This document shows positions 18,525 through 29,100 of a DNA stretch of 64,000 nt, piece by piece (the first letter of the stretch is position 1; every line of letters starts with the position of its first letter). The notes under the pieces were generated by a model. The model was given only the letters and a program-made list of their open reading frames with translations, was not told the DNA's origin and searched no databases. Source of the stretch: Methylopila turkensis (GTDB lineage: Bacteria; Pseudomonadota; Alphaproteobacteria; Rhizobiales; Methylopilaceae); contig NZ_BSFL01000003.1 of assembly GCF_027922325.1 (NCBI RefSeq), forward strand, positions 806,001-870,000. Reading direction: 5' to 3'. The position numbers and the translations under genes are program-made.

Positions 18525-19436
18525 TCAGGCGATCGCCGCGGATCGTGGCGAGCCGTCGTCGGCGAGGGTCTCGACGCCGACGGGCTTCGCGCCCGGGCGC
18601 ACGACCGGCGGCTTGCGCGGGTCGTAAGGTTTGCCCTCGATCTCCGCGGCGAAGTTCTTCGAGCGGGTCACGAGGAAATCGAGCAGGTGGTTGCGCAGCG
18701 CGTAGTAGTTGGCGTGCTTGTGCATCGTCGCCGGCCGACGGTCCTTCGGCAGGGTGTTCTCGACGATCTCGGCGATCTTCGCGCCCGGCCCGTTGGTCAT
18801 CAGCACGATCTTGTCGGCGAGCAGCATGGCCTCGTCGATGTCGTGGGTGATCATGAACACGGTCTGCTCGGTCTCGGTGCAGATGCGGCGCACCTCGTCC
18901 TGCAGCGAGCCGCGGGTGAGCGCGTCTAGCGCTGAGAACGGCTCGTCCATCAGCAGCATCTTGGGCTCGATCGCGAGCGCGCGGGCGATGCCGACGCGCT
19001 GCTTCATGCCGCCCGAGAGCTCCGCCGGCTTCTTGTGCTCCGAGCCGGTGAGATGCACGACGTCGATGTACTTCTGGCAGTGCGCCCGCACCTTCTCCCG
19101 GCCCCACTCGGGATGGCGGGAGGTCACCGCGAAGGCGATGTTGCCGATGACCGTCATCCACGGCAGCAGCGAGTGACCCTGGAAGATCACGGCGCGATCG
19201 AGGCTCGGGCCCGAAATCTCGCGCCCGTCGACGATCACCGCGCCGCCGGAGGGCTGGTCGAGGCCGGCGAGCACGTTGAGGATCGTGGTCTTGCCGCAGC
19301 CGGAATGGCCGATCAGGCAGACGAACTCGCCCTTCTGGATCGGCAGCCAGACGTTCTCGAAGATCGTCGTCTCGCCGCCGCCGCGGGCGGGATAGCGGCG
19401 CGCCAGCGCCTCGATGGAGATGAGGGGCTTCGTCAT
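18525..19436 (-). CDS. cynD: Cyanate/nitrate-type ABC transporter ATP-binding protein
   Basis: A 303-residue ATPase of the NrtD/CynD/SsuB type. The Walker A motif GHSGCGKTT is at residues 43-51, the ABC signature LSGGMKQR near 147, and Walker B LLMDEPF near 166 with the adjacent D-loop SALDALTR. The H-loop His is in MITHDIDEA. A ~45-residue C-terminal extension lies beyond the ATPase core. ATG at 19436 follows cynB by 5 bases. It energises the CynAB uptake system. Confidence 0.93.
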   Translation of the reverse strand: MTKPLISIEALARRYPARGGGETTIFENVWLPIQKGEFVCLIGHSGCGKTTILNVLAGLDQPSGGAVIVDGREISGPSLDRAVIFQGHSLLPWMTVIGNIAFAVTSRHPEWGREKVRAHCQKYIDVVHLTGSEHKKPAELSGGMKQRVGIARALAIEPKMLLMDEPFSALDALTRGSLQDEVRRICTETEQTVFMITHDIDEAMLLADKIVLMTNGPGAKIAEIVENTLPKDRRPATMHKHANYYALRNHLLDFLVTRSKNFAAEIEGKPYDPRKPPVVRPGAKPVGVETLADDGSPRSAAIA

Positions 19437-19441
19437 CGCGG

Positions 19442-20287
19442 TCACTCCCGGTAGGCCACGAGCCGAGCGGCGCGGCCGAGCGCGACGTCGAGCGCCATGC
19501 CGACGAGGCCGATCAGCAGGATCGCGGTGATGATGTTGCCGATCGAGAGGTTGTTCCACTCGTTCCAGACGAAGTAGCCGATGCCAGTGCCGCCCACGAG
19601 CATCTCGGCCGCCACGATCACGAGCCAGGCGATGCCGATCGAGATCCGCATGCCGGTCATGATGGTCGGCGCCGCCGCCGGCAGGATGACGAGGAAGGCC
19701 TTCCGCAGCGCCCCGACCTCGAGCGTCGCGGCCACGTTGAGCCATTCCTTCCGCACGCTCGCGACGCCGAAGGCGGTGTTGATCAGCATCGGCCACAGCG
19801 AGCAGATGAAGATGACGAAGATCGCAGAGATGCCGGAGTCCTTGATCGTGTAGAGCGCGAGCGGCATCCAGGCGAGCGGCGAGATCGGCTTCAGCACCTG
19901 AATGAAGGGGTCGAGCGCGCGATAGACCAGCGGCGACATGCCGATCAGGAAGCCGAGCGGGGTCGCGACCGCGGCCGCGAGCAGGTAGCCGAGCAGCACG
20001 CGGCCGAGCGAATAGGCGAGCTGGACGCCGACGCCCTGGTCGTTGGCGCCGCGGACGTAGAACGGGTCCTTGAGATGGCCCCAGATCGTAGCTCCGACGT
20101 CGGCCGGCGTCGGGAACGCGCTCTTGGCCCCCTGCGCCGCCGCACCCGAAACGAGGGCGGCGTATTCCGGATCGACGTCGCCCGCAGCCCCCGTGGTCGG
20201 CATCGTGGCGAACTGCCACGCGCCGATGAACGCGGCGAAGATCAGAACCGACAGCAGGCCTGCGCGGAGGGAGAGGGAGCCGCGCAT
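19442..20287 (-). CDS. cynB: Cyanate/nitrate-type ABC transporter permease
   Basis: A 281-residue inner-membrane permease of the NtrB/CynB family, with about six hydrophobic helices. The cytoplasmic coupling loop EWLNVAATLEVGALRKAFLVILPAAAPTIMTGMR carries the EAA-type motif that contacts the ATPase. It starts 3 bases after cynA and ends 5 bases before cynD, so the three are one transcription unit. Confidence 0.93.
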   Translation of the reverse strand: MRGSLSLRAGLLSVLIFAAFIGAWQFATMPTTGAAGDVDPEYAALVSGAAAQGAKSAFPTPADVGATIWGHLKDPFYVRGANDQGVGVQLAYSLGRVLLGYLLAAAVATPLGFLIGMSPLVYRALDPFIQVLKPISPLAWMPLALYTIKDSGISAIFVIFICSLWPMLINTAFGVASVRKEWLNVAATLEVGALRKAFLVILPAAAPTIMTGMRISIGIAWLVIVAAEMLVGGTGIGYFVWNEWNNLSIGNIITAILLIGLVGMALDVALGRAARLVAYRE

Positions 20288-20290
20288 CGC

Positions 20291-21649
20291 TCAGCCCCGC
20301 TTGATCGCGAAGGAGGCGACGTACTCCTCCGGCTTCGACGGGTCGAACGGCTTGCCCATGACCGAGAAGGTTTTCGTGGTGGCCTGCGGCGGCGTGAGCC
20401 CGGCCTCCGCCATCAGCTTCGTGGCGTCGGTGGCGAGGAACACCTCCTTCGCGACCTTCTGATAGTCGACGTCGCCCTTGATCTGGCCCCAGCGCTTCAT
20501 CTGGGTGAGAATCCAGACCGCGAAGCTTTCCCAGGGGAACGGGTCGAACGCGATGCGGTCGGCGTCCTTCTTCACGCCGCCGAGGCCGTCGGCGAAGGTG
20601 CCGGTCAGCACCTGCTCCACCACCGTCACCGGCTGGTTGAGGTAGTTGGTGGGCGCGATCGCGGCCGCGATCTCCTTGCGGTGCTCGGCCTTCTGGGCGT
20701 AGGCGGTCGCCTCGATGATCGCCTTTAGCAGCGCCTGGTAGGTGCCCGGCATTTCGGTCACGAACTGCCTCGACGCCGAGAACACGCAGCAGGGGTGGCC
20801 GTCCCACATCTCCTTCGACAGCAGGTGGATGAAGCCGACGCCGTCATAAACCGCGCGCTGGTTCACGGGGTCGGGCGCGAGGAAGCCGTCGATGTTGTCG
20901 GCGCGCAGGTTGGCGACCATCTCGGGCGGCGGCACGGCGCGGATCTGCACGTCCTTGTCCGGGTCGAGACCGGCCTCGGCGAGGTAGTAGCGCAGCAGGT
21001 AGTTGTGCATGGAGTAGTCGAACGGCACGGCGAACTTCATGCCGGCCCACGACTTCGGGTCGCGCTTGTCCTTGTGCTTCATGGCCAGCGTGATCGCCTG
21101 GCCGTTGATGTTCTCGATCGCCGGCGCCGACCACGGGATCGGGTTCGAGCCGACGCCCATGGAGATGGCGAGGGGCATCGGCGAGAGCATGTGCGCGGCG
21201 TCGTATTCCTTGTTGATCGCCTTGTCGCGGATGACCGCCCAGCCCGCCGTCTTCACCACCTCGACCTTGAGGCCCTGCTTCTCGTAGAAGCCCATCGGCG
21301 CGGCCATGATGATCGGCGTGGCGCAGGTGATCGGGATGAAGCCGACCTTGAGGTCGGTCTTCTCCGGCTTCAGCCCCTGTGCGAAGACATCGGTCGCGGT
21401 CGCGAGCGGAAACAGCGCGTTGACGGCGGCGATCGCGGTGCCGGCGCCCACCGCCGTCAGGAACGCGCGGCGGGTGGCGTCTTCGGGGAACAGCGCCCGC
21501 ATCACGGCGCTCTCCACCACCCGCGACGTCTGCGCGTCGCCGGAGACCGCCGAGGCGGCCGCATGTTCGGCCTCGCTACCATGCCGTCCACAGGAGCAGC
21601 CCGGCGTCAGGCGGTAACGTGCGTCGAACGGATCGTCGAAGGTGGTCAT
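20291..21649 (-). CDS. cynA: Cyanate/nitrate-type ABC transporter substrate-binding protein
   Basis: A 452-residue CmpA/NrtA-family binding protein. An unusually long leader of about 60 residues has a Cys pair (GCSCGRHGSEAEHAA) before a twin-arginine-like RRAFLTAVGAG motif and a hydrophobic stretch ending TDVFAQG. This points to Tat-dependent export. I recall similar Cys-containing leaders in related rhizobial proteins. The binding domain includes LKVGFIPITCATPIIMA and EVVKTAGWAVIRDKAINKEYD. ATG at 21649 has GGGAG about 9 bases upstream and lies 23 bases after the predicted sigma-54 start point. It is the first gene of cynABDS. The cyanate assignment rests on the linked cynS and cynF; nitrate-type substrates are an alternative. 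Confidence 0.9.
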   Translation of the reverse strand: MTTFDDPFDARYRLTPGCSCGRHGSEAEHAAASAVSGDAQTSRVVESAVMRALFPEDATRRAFLTAVGAGTAIAAVNALFPLATATDVFAQGLKPEKTDLKVGFIPITCATPIIMAAPMGFYEKQGLKVEVVKTAGWAVIRDKAINKEYDAAHMLSPMPLAISMGVGSNPIPWSAPAIENINGQAITLAMKHKDKRDPKSWAGMKFAVPFDYSMHNYLLRYYLAEAGLDPDKDVQIRAVPPPEMVANLRADNIDGFLAPDPVNQRAVYDGVGFIHLLSKEMWDGHPCCVFSASRQFVTEMPGTYQALLKAIIEATAYAQKAEHRKEIAAAIAPTNYLNQPVTVVEQVLTGTFADGLGGVKKDADRIAFDPFPWESFAVWILTQMKRWGQIKGDVDYQKVAKEVFLATDATKLMAEAGLTPPQATTKTFSVMGKPFDPSKPEEYVASFAIKRG

Positions 21650-21682
21650 CGGCGCGGCTCCCAAAAAGGTTGCCTGTTTCCT

Positions 21683-21698
21683 TGCACGCCGCATGCCA
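21683..21698 (-). promoter_or_regulatory. Predicted sigma-54 promoter of cynABDS
   Basis: On the minus strand TGGCATGCGGCGTGCA matches the sigma-54 consensus TGGCACG-N4-TTGCW. The invariant GG (-24) and GC (-12) are present with exact spacing, and there are two departures at less conserved positions. Transcription would start near 21672, giving a 23-base leader with GGGAG before the cynA ATG. The divergent gene encodes a sigma-54 activator, which strongly supports the call. Confidence 0.75.
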
Positions 21699-21757
21699 AC
21701 AGGCGGCGCGCCAGCGCCGTTCGCATTCTCTTGAGGCCGCGCCTTGCGCCGCAGATC

Positions 21758-21806
21758 ACGACATGTCGTAAATGACGATATCTCGTCACTCTCCTTACGA
21801 CATGTC

Positions 21807-21808
<2 letters not shown>
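21758..21808. promoter_or_regulatory. Upstream activator sites (paired palindromes) for CynF
   Basis: Two identical perfect 12-base palindromes, ACGACATGTCGT, lie at 21758-21769 and 21797-21808. Between them is a related dyad, TGACGA (21773-21778) and TCGTCA (21783-21788). Their centres sit about 92, 109 and 131 bases upstream of the predicted cynA start point, the usual place for enhancer sites of sigma-54 activators. The distal palindrome overlaps the likely GTG start of cynF, so autoregulation is probable. Confidence 0.7.
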
Positions 21809-23675
<1,867 letters not shown>

Positions 23676-23708
23676 CTTCCATGCGCCGGGTTTAGCGAGA
23701 AGCCTTGC

Positions 23709-23728
23709 GCGACGACGGGCGCCGTCGC
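23709..23728 (+). terminator. Weak hairpin after cynF
   Basis: A short GCGACG...CGTCGC inverted repeat with an 8-base loop lies 33 bases past the cynF stop. There is no T tract. It may be a weak terminator or chance in GC-rich sequence. Confidence 0.25.
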
Positions 23729-23781
23729 CACATCGGCGCTGGCCCGCCAACACCGACTCCGAACCGTCCCGAAAGCCGCCC

Positions 23782-25275
23782 ATGACCGCCTACGCCGAAC
23801 TCGCCGCCCATTTCGGCCGCATCTCCGCGCTCTCGAACGCGCTCGGGGTGCTGCACTGGGACCACGCCGCGGTGATGCCGAAGGGCGCGGCGGAGACGCG
23901 CGCCGAGAGCGTGGCGCAGCTCGAGGTGCTGAAGCACGGCATGCTGGTGGACGCGCGGCTCGGCGACTGGCTCGACGAGGCCGAGGCCGACGACGGCCTC
24001 GGTGCCTGGGAGCGCGCGAACCTGCGCGAGATCCGCCGCATCTGGACGGTCGAGACCGCCCTGCCCTCCGATCTCGTCGCCGCCTCCAGCAAGGCGACCT
24101 CGGCCTGCGAGATGGCCTGGCGGCAGGCGCGCGCGGACAGCGACTTCAAGTCCCTGCTGCCGCTTCTGACCCAGGTTCTGGTGCTCCAGCGCGAGATCGG
24201 CCGCGCCAAGGGCGAGAAGCTCGGGCTCTCGCCCTACGACGCCCTGCTCAACGACTACGAGCCCGGCGGCCGCTCGGCGGCGATCGATGTGGCCTTCGAC
24301 GACCTCGCGGCCTTCCTGCCGGCCTTCACCGAGGAGGCGCTCGCCGCGCAGGCGCGCCGCCCGGCGCTGCCGGCGCTCGACGGTCCGTTCCCGGTCGAGA
24401 AGCAGCGCGCGCTCGGATTGAAGATGATGGAGGCCCTCGGCTTCGACTTCGCGCGCGGCCGGCTCGACGTCTCGACGCATCCGTTCTGCGGCGGCGCCGA
24501 CAACGACGTCCGCATCACCACCCGCTACGACGAGGCCGACTTCACCAGCGCGCTGATGGGCGTGCTGCATGAGACCGGCCATGCGCTCTACGAGCAGGGC
24601 CGCCCGCAGGCCTATATGAGCCAGCCGGTCGGCGCCGCGCGCGGCATGAGCCTGCACGAAAGCCAGTCGCTGCTGGTGGAGATGCAGGCCTGCCGCAGCC
24701 GCGAGTTCATCGGCTTCGCGGCCCCGCTGATGCGCGAGGCCTTCGGCGGCTCGGGTCCTGCCTGGGAGCCGGAGACGATGTGGCGGCGCTACACGAAGGT
24801 CGCGCGCGGCTTCATCCGCGTCGACGCCGACGAGGTCACCTACCCCGCCCATGTCATCCTGCGCTACCGCCTCGAGAAGGCGCTGATCGCGGGCGACGCC
24901 GATCTCGCCGACCTGCCGGCGCTGTGGGCGAACGGCATGCGCGAGCTGCTGGGCGTCACGCCGCCCGACGACGCCCGCGGCTGCCTGCAGGACATCCACT
25001 GGCCAAGCGGCGGCTGGGGCTACTTTCCGACCTACACGCTGGGCGCCATGACCGCGGCTCAGCTGTTCGACTCCGCCGTGCGCGCCGAACCGGACGCGCT
25101 GCCGGGGATCGCCCGCGGCGACTTCCGTCCGCTGCTGGCCTGGCTGCGCGAGAACGTCCATGAACAGGCCTCGCTGCTCACGACCGACGAACTCCTGACC
25201 CGCGCCACCGGCCGCCCGCTCGACGCCGGCGTGTTCAAGGCCCATCTCGCCCGCCGGTATCTCGACGCGGCGTGA
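23782..25275 (+). CDS. M32-family metallocarboxypeptidase
   Basis: A 497-residue thermostable-carboxypeptidase-like enzyme that removes C-terminal residues from peptides. The zinc motif HETGH is at residues 263-267. About 30 residues later comes HESQSLL with the third ligand Glu. Other M32 blocks are visible: LHWDHAAVMPKGAAETRAES near the N-terminus, VSTHPFCGGADNDVRITTRY before the zinc site, and DADEVTYPAHVILRY and GYFPTYTLGAMTAAQLF towards the C-terminus. The protein is all-alpha and cytoplasmic, with no signal peptide. Family length and motifs are standard. Confidence 0.95.
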   Translation: MTAYAELAAHFGRISALSNALGVLHWDHAAVMPKGAAETRAESVAQLEVLKHGMLVDARLGDWLDEAEADDGLGAWERANLREIRRIWTVETALPSDLVAASSKATSACEMAWRQARADSDFKSLLPLLTQVLVLQREIGRAKGEKLGLSPYDALLNDYEPGGRSAAIDVAFDDLAAFLPAFTEEALAAQARRPALPALDGPFPVEKQRALGLKMMEALGFDFARGRLDVSTHPFCGGADNDVRITTRYDEADFTSALMGVLHETGHALYEQGRPQAYMSQPVGAARGMSLHESQSLLVEMQACRSREFIGFAAPLMREAFGGSGPAWEPETMWRRYTKVARGFIRVDADEVTYPAHVILRYRLEKALIAGDADLADLPALWANGMRELLGVTPPDDARGCLQDIHWPSGGWGYFPTYTLGAMTAAQLFDSAVRAEPDALPGIARGDFRPLLAWLRENVHEQASLLTTDELLTRATGRPLDAGVFKAHLARRYLDAA

Positions 25276-25301
25276 CGATCGCCGGCCACGACTGGGTCCG
25301 T

Positions 25302-25389
25302 GTCATGCCCGGCGAAGCCGGGTATCCACGACTTGGGCGTCGCGCCTGTCGGAAAGTCATGGATACCCGCGCGAAAGCGCGGGCATGAC
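25302..25389. repeat. Imperfect 88-bp inverted repeat, possible dispersed intergenic element
   Basis: The element begins GTCATGCCC and ends GGGCATGAC. Its two halves are inverted copies of one unit with GTATCCACGACTT on one side and AAGTCATGGATAC on the other. Each half contains its own hairpin: CCCGGC-GAA-GCCGGG at 25308-25322 and CCCGCGC-GAAA-GCGCGGG at 25366-25383. It occupies most of the gap between the M32 gene and the EI24 gene. It looks like the RUP/REP-type intergenic repeats common in Rhizobiales and may double as a terminator. Confidence 0.6.
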
Positions 25390-25442
25390 GATCGCGAACG
25401 ACTGAGGCCGGGGCTCCCACCGCGGCGAACAGAGGATCTCCA

Positions 25443-26150
25443 ATGCTCGATTCGGCGATCAAGGCGGCGCGGCAGGTGTTCTCGCCGCCGTTCCGCGCGG
25501 TGCTGTTCAAATCGCTCGGGCTGACGCTGCTGCTGCTCGCGGTCGGCTGGATCGGCTTGCAGGCGCTGGCGGAGCATCTGCTGACGCTGGAAAACCCGAC
25601 GCTGAACCTCGTCGCCCGCATCGTGGCGGGGCTCGGCACGGCGTTAGGAATGCTGTTCCTGGTCGTGCCTGTGACCGCGGCCATCGCCGGGCTGTTTCTC
25701 GACGACATCGCCGAGGTGGTGGAGCGGGAGCACTACCCGCGGGATCCCGCTGGCGCCGCCGTGCCGCTGGTCCGAGGGCTCGCGTTGTCAGCGCGCTTCG
25801 GCCTGCTGGTGCTCGGCCTGAACCTTCTGATGCTGCCGCTGCTGTTCGTTCCCGTCATCGGCCAGATCATCTGGCTCGTCGTGAACGCCTACCTCCTCAG
25901 CCGGGAGTACTTCTCGCTCGCGGCCATGCGGTTCCGCAGCGAGGCGGACGCGACCGCGTTGCGGAGACGCAACAGGTTCAAAGTGTTCGCAGCCGGCCTC
26001 GTCACCGCCGCGCTGGTGATCGTGCCGTTCGCGAACCTGCTGACGCCTCTGTTCGCAACGGCTTTCTTCGTCCACCTGCACAAGCGGGTCGCCCGCGCGG
26101 ACGCGCAGCGGCTGGGAACCGAGGCGTCGCCGCCGCGTTTGCGGCCGTAA
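25443..26150 (+). CDS. EI24-domain membrane protein (CysZ-like)
   Basis: A 235-residue integral membrane protein with hydrophobic segments at about residues 20-45, 60-85, 115-150 and 180-205. It matches the EI24 family, which includes CysZ sulfate transport proteins. The GLFLDDIAEVVEREHYP segment and the LSREYF block are typical of the rhizobial members. These are often labelled sulfate transporter family proteins, but no sulfur genes are linked here, so the substrate is not supported. ATG at 25443 follows the inverted-repeat element. Confidence 0.8.
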   Translation: MLDSAIKAARQVFSPPFRAVLFKSLGLTLLLLAVGWIGLQALAEHLLTLENPTLNLVARIVAGLGTALGMLFLVVPVTAAIAGLFLDDIAEVVEREHYPRDPAGAAVPLVRGLALSARFGLLVLGLNLLMLPLLFVPVIGQIIWLVVNAYLLSREYFSLAAMRFRSEADATALRRRNRFKVFAAGLVTAALVIVPFANLLTPLFATAFFVHLHKRVARADAQRLGTEASPPRLRP

Positions 26151-26249
26151 CGGCCCTTAAACCCGCCGCATTCAAAGTCCACCCGGGGCATCGAGGGACG
26201 GCGCGGCTTGTTCGCGCCGAGGCGTGTGACGTGACGGAGTTTGGCGGCC

Positions 26250-28520
26250 ATGGCGATCGGACGCGGGTCCGCGCGGGACGAACGGCTGGAGCCGCGCTTC
26301 GACGCGCATCCGGAGGCGTCTTTCGACCTCAGACTGACCGCAGACGACCGGCCCTCGAACGGCGGCCGCGCCGAACCCCGGCTCGATCCGGCGAGCGAGC
26401 CGCCCCTGTCAGACGGACGCCGCGAGCCTACCTTCTCGGCGACGCGGGCGGATGCGGAGCCGCCGCGCGAAAAACTCTCCTACTGGGCCTGGGTCATGGG
26501 ACGTAGCCGGCCAGCGAAGCGCCGCGGCTCAAACGGAGGCGGACGCCCGCCGAAACGGCGGAGCAGCCTGCTCGGCCGGCTCCTGTCGCTCATCGTCGTG
26601 CTCGGCCTGTTCGGCGCGGTCGGCGCCGGCGGGCTCGTCGCCTATTACGCCTCCGGCCTTCCCCCGACGGACAAGCTCGAGATTCCGAAGCGCCCGCCCA
26701 ACGTCGTGATCGCGGCGCTCGACGGCAAACCGATCGCCAACCGCGGCGAGACCGGCGGCGCGCAGGTTCCGTTGTCCGACATGCCGAAATTCGTGCCGCA
26801 GGCCTTCATCGCGATCGAGGACCGCCGGTTCTACGACCACTGGGGCGTGGACTTCATCGGCCTCGCCCGCGCCATGAAGACCAATCTGGAGCACGGCACG
26901 CTGGTGCAGGGCGGATCGACCCTGACGCAGCAGCTCGCCAAAAACCTGTTCCTGACGCCGGAGCGCTCGCTCGAGCGCAAGGTGCAGGAGGCCGTGCTCG
27001 CCTTCTGGCTCGAGCGGAAGTTCGGCAAGGACAAAATTCTGGAGATGTACCTCAACCGCGTCTACTTCGGCGCGGGCGCCTATGGCGTCGAGGCGGCGTC
27101 CCAGCGCTATTTCGGCAAATCCGTCCGCAAGATAAACATCAGCGAAGCCGCCACCTTGGCTGGCCTCGTCAAGGCGCCGTCGCGGCTGTCGCCGACCCGT
27201 GACCCGGACGGCGCCCGCGCCCGCGCCGACCTCGTGCTGTCGTCGATGGCCGACGAAGGCTACATCGGCCGCGACGAGGCCAACCGCGCCTTCAAGCTGC
27301 ACCCGCCCGCGCCGGCGCCGAAGCCGGAAGGCGCGGTCGGCTACGCCGCCGACTGGGTCATGGAGCAGCTCGACGGGCTGGTGGGCCTCTACGATGAGGA
27401 CCTGACCGTCCAGACCACGATCGATCCGGCCCTGCAGACCGAAGCCGAGCGCGACGTGTCCGAGGCGATCGCCAAGCGTGGCGGCGCGTTGAAGGTCACG
27501 CAGGGCGCGCTCGTCTCCCTCGCGCCGGACGGCGCGGTGCGGGCCCTGGTCGGGGGGCGCTCCTACGCCGACAGCCAGTTCAACCGCGCGGTCTCCGCCA
27601 AGCGGCAGCCGGGCTCGGCCTTCAAGCCGTTCGTCTATCTGACCGCGCTGGAGCTCGGCCTGACCCCGGACGCGGTGCGGGTCGACGCGCCCTTGAAGAT
27701 CAAGGGTTGGACGCCGGAGAACTACTCCCGCCGCTACGGCGGCCCCATGACGCTGACCGACGCGCTGGCGCATTCCGTCAACACCGTCGCGGTGCGTCTC
27801 GGCGTCGAGGTCGGCCCGGTCAACGTGGTGCGCACGGCCGAGCGCATGGGCATCTCCTCGCAGCTCGCGCCCAATCCTTCGGTCGCGCTCGGCACCTCCG
27901 AGGTCACGCCGCTCGAACTCGCGGCCGCCTACGCCCCGTTCGCGAACGGAGGAATGGCCGCAAAGCCGTACATCGTCACCCGCGTCACCACCGGCGACGG
28001 CGAGGTGCTGTTCAACCGGCGGCCCGATGCGCCGAACGAGGTGGTCGACATCGAGCGCGTCGGCATGATGAACGCCATGCTGTCGGAGACGATCCGGTCC
28101 GGAACTGCGAAGGGCGCGGTTCTCCCGGGCTGGCCCGCCGCGGGCAAGACGGGGACGTCCCAGGATTTCCGCGACGCCTGGTTCGTCGGGTACACGTCCC
28201 ACCTCGTCACCGCCGTATGGCTCGGCAACGACGACAACAGCCCGACCAAGAAGGCCTCGGGCGCCGGTCTTCCGGTGCAGATTTGGAGCCGTTTCATGAC
28301 GGCCGCCCATCGCAGCGCGGCGGTCGCGGCGCTTCCGGGCGACTGGAGCCCGCAGGTCGCCGGCTATGGCGAGCCCGGCGACGTCTACCAGACCGGACCG
28401 GGCGGGTCGGCGGACGAGCCCGACGGACGATGGGTCGAGGCGCCGCCGCCCCAGCGGCGCGCCCGCCGTGACGACGGCGGGCCGCTCGGCTTCCTGCGCG
28501 GTTTGTTCGGCGGCCTCTGA
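26250..28520 (+). CDS. Class A penicillin-binding protein (PBP1A family)
   Basis: A bifunctional peptidoglycan synthase of about 756 residues. An extended charged cytoplasmic tail (residues 1-105) precedes one transmembrane helix (about 108-132). The GT51 glycosyltransferase domain follows with EDRRFYDHWGVDFIGLARA, GGSTLTQQLAKNLFL and YLNRVYFGAGAYGVEAAS. The transpeptidase domain has the active-site Ser in PGSAFKPF, SVN in HSVNTVAVRLG, and KTGTSQDF. The C-terminal tail is Pro/Gly/Arg-rich. ATG at 26250 has GGAG 10 bases upstream; the TTG at 26241 is less likely. The protein lacks the large OB-type insert of long PBP1A proteins. Confidence 0.93.
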   Translation: MAIGRGSARDERLEPRFDAHPEASFDLRLTADDRPSNGGRAEPRLDPASEPPLSDGRREPTFSATRADAEPPREKLSYWAWVMGRSRPAKRRGSNGGGRPPKRRSSLLGRLLSLIVVLGLFGAVGAGGLVAYYASGLPPTDKLEIPKRPPNVVIAALDGKPIANRGETGGAQVPLSDMPKFVPQAFIAIEDRRFYDHWGVDFIGLARAMKTNLEHGTLVQGGSTLTQQLAKNLFLTPERSLERKVQEAVLAFWLERKFGKDKILEMYLNRVYFGAGAYGVEAASQRYFGKSVRKINISEAATLAGLVKAPSRLSPTRDPDGARARADLVLSSMADEGYIGRDEANRAFKLHPPAPAPKPEGAVGYAADWVMEQLDGLVGLYDEDLTVQTTIDPALQTEAERDVSEAIAKRGGALKVTQGALVSLAPDGAVRALVGGRSYADSQFNRAVSAKRQPGSAFKPFVYLTALELGLTPDAVRVDAPLKIKGWTPENYSRRYGGPMTLTDALAHSVNTVAVRLGVEVGPVNVVRTAERMGISSQLAPNPSVALGTSEVTPLELAAAYAPFANGGMAAKPYIVTRVTTGDGEVLFNRRPDAPNEVVDIERVGMMNAMLSETIRSGTAKGAVLPGWPAAGKTGTSQDFRDAWFVGYTSHLVTAVWLGNDDNSPTKKASGAGLPVQIWSRFMTAAHRSAAVAALPGDWSPQVAGYGEPGDVYQTGPGGSADEPDGRWVEAPPPQRRARRDDGGPLGFLRGLFGGL

Positions 28521-28537
28521 CGCCGGAGGCGCGCCGC

Positions 28538-28578
28538 CCCATGTCATGCCGACGGCGGACATCGCCGACCGACATGGG
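28538..28578 (+). terminator. Hairpin downstream of the PBP gene
   Basis: An inverted repeat with arms CCCATGTC (28538-28545) and GACATGGG (28571-28578), just after the PBP stop and ending 9 bases before the next ATG. There is no clear T tract, so it could be a terminator or a leader structure of the VOC gene. Confidence 0.45.
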
Positions 28579-28587
28579 AGACCGAGG

Positions 28588-29001
28588 ATGACAGCCCCCG
28601 CGAACGCCGGTCCGCCGACCGTCTACCCCGCCTTCAGGTTCGACGACGCGCCCGCCGCGATCGACTGGCTTGAGCGCGCCTTCGGCTTTCGCCGCGGTCT
28701 GGTCGTGCCGGGCGAAGACGGCGCGATCGCCCATGCCGAGCTGAGCTTCGGCGCCGGCGGCGTGATGCTGGGCTCGCCGCGCAAGGCGCCGTCCGACGAC
28801 CCCTGGGCGGACGCCCGCTTCGGGCTCTACGTCGTGGTCGAGAAGGTCGACGCCCATTACGAGGCGGCGAAGGCCGCGGGCGCCCGCATCGTCCGCGAGG
28901 TCAACGACACCGAATATGGCTCGCGCGAGTATTCGGCGCTCGACCTCGAAGGCAATCTCTGGAGTTTCGGCAGCTACCGTCCGGGCGACGCCGGCGTCTG
29001 A
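28588..29001 (+). CDS. VOC-family (glyoxalase/bleomycin-resistance-like) protein
   Basis: A 137-residue VOC-superfamily protein. The two beta-alpha-beta-beta-beta units are recognisable: AFRFDDAPAAIDWLERAFGFRRG with AHAELSFGAGGVMLGSP, then GLYVVVEKVDAHYEAAKAAGARIVREVNDTEYGSREYSALDLEGNLWSFGSY. It belongs to the PhnB/Glo_EDI_BRP-like group, whose members may bind metal and a small ligand; the substrate is not predictable. ATG at 28588 has GAGG directly upstream (28584-28587), which is rather close. Confidence 0.82.
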   Translation: MTAPANAGPPTVYPAFRFDDAPAAIDWLERAFGFRRGLVVPGEDGAIAHAELSFGAGGVMLGSPRKAPSDDPWADARFGLYVVVEKVDAHYEAAKAAGARIVREVNDTEYGSREYSALDLEGNLWSFGSYRPGDAGV

Positions 29002-29100
29002 ACGCCGCCGTCGCGATCGTTCCCACGGGTTGCGCCGCGCGCCGCGATGGCTAGAGTGCGCCGCGCTTCAAGCCCCTCAGGATCCCGGACCCCCCTCGCA

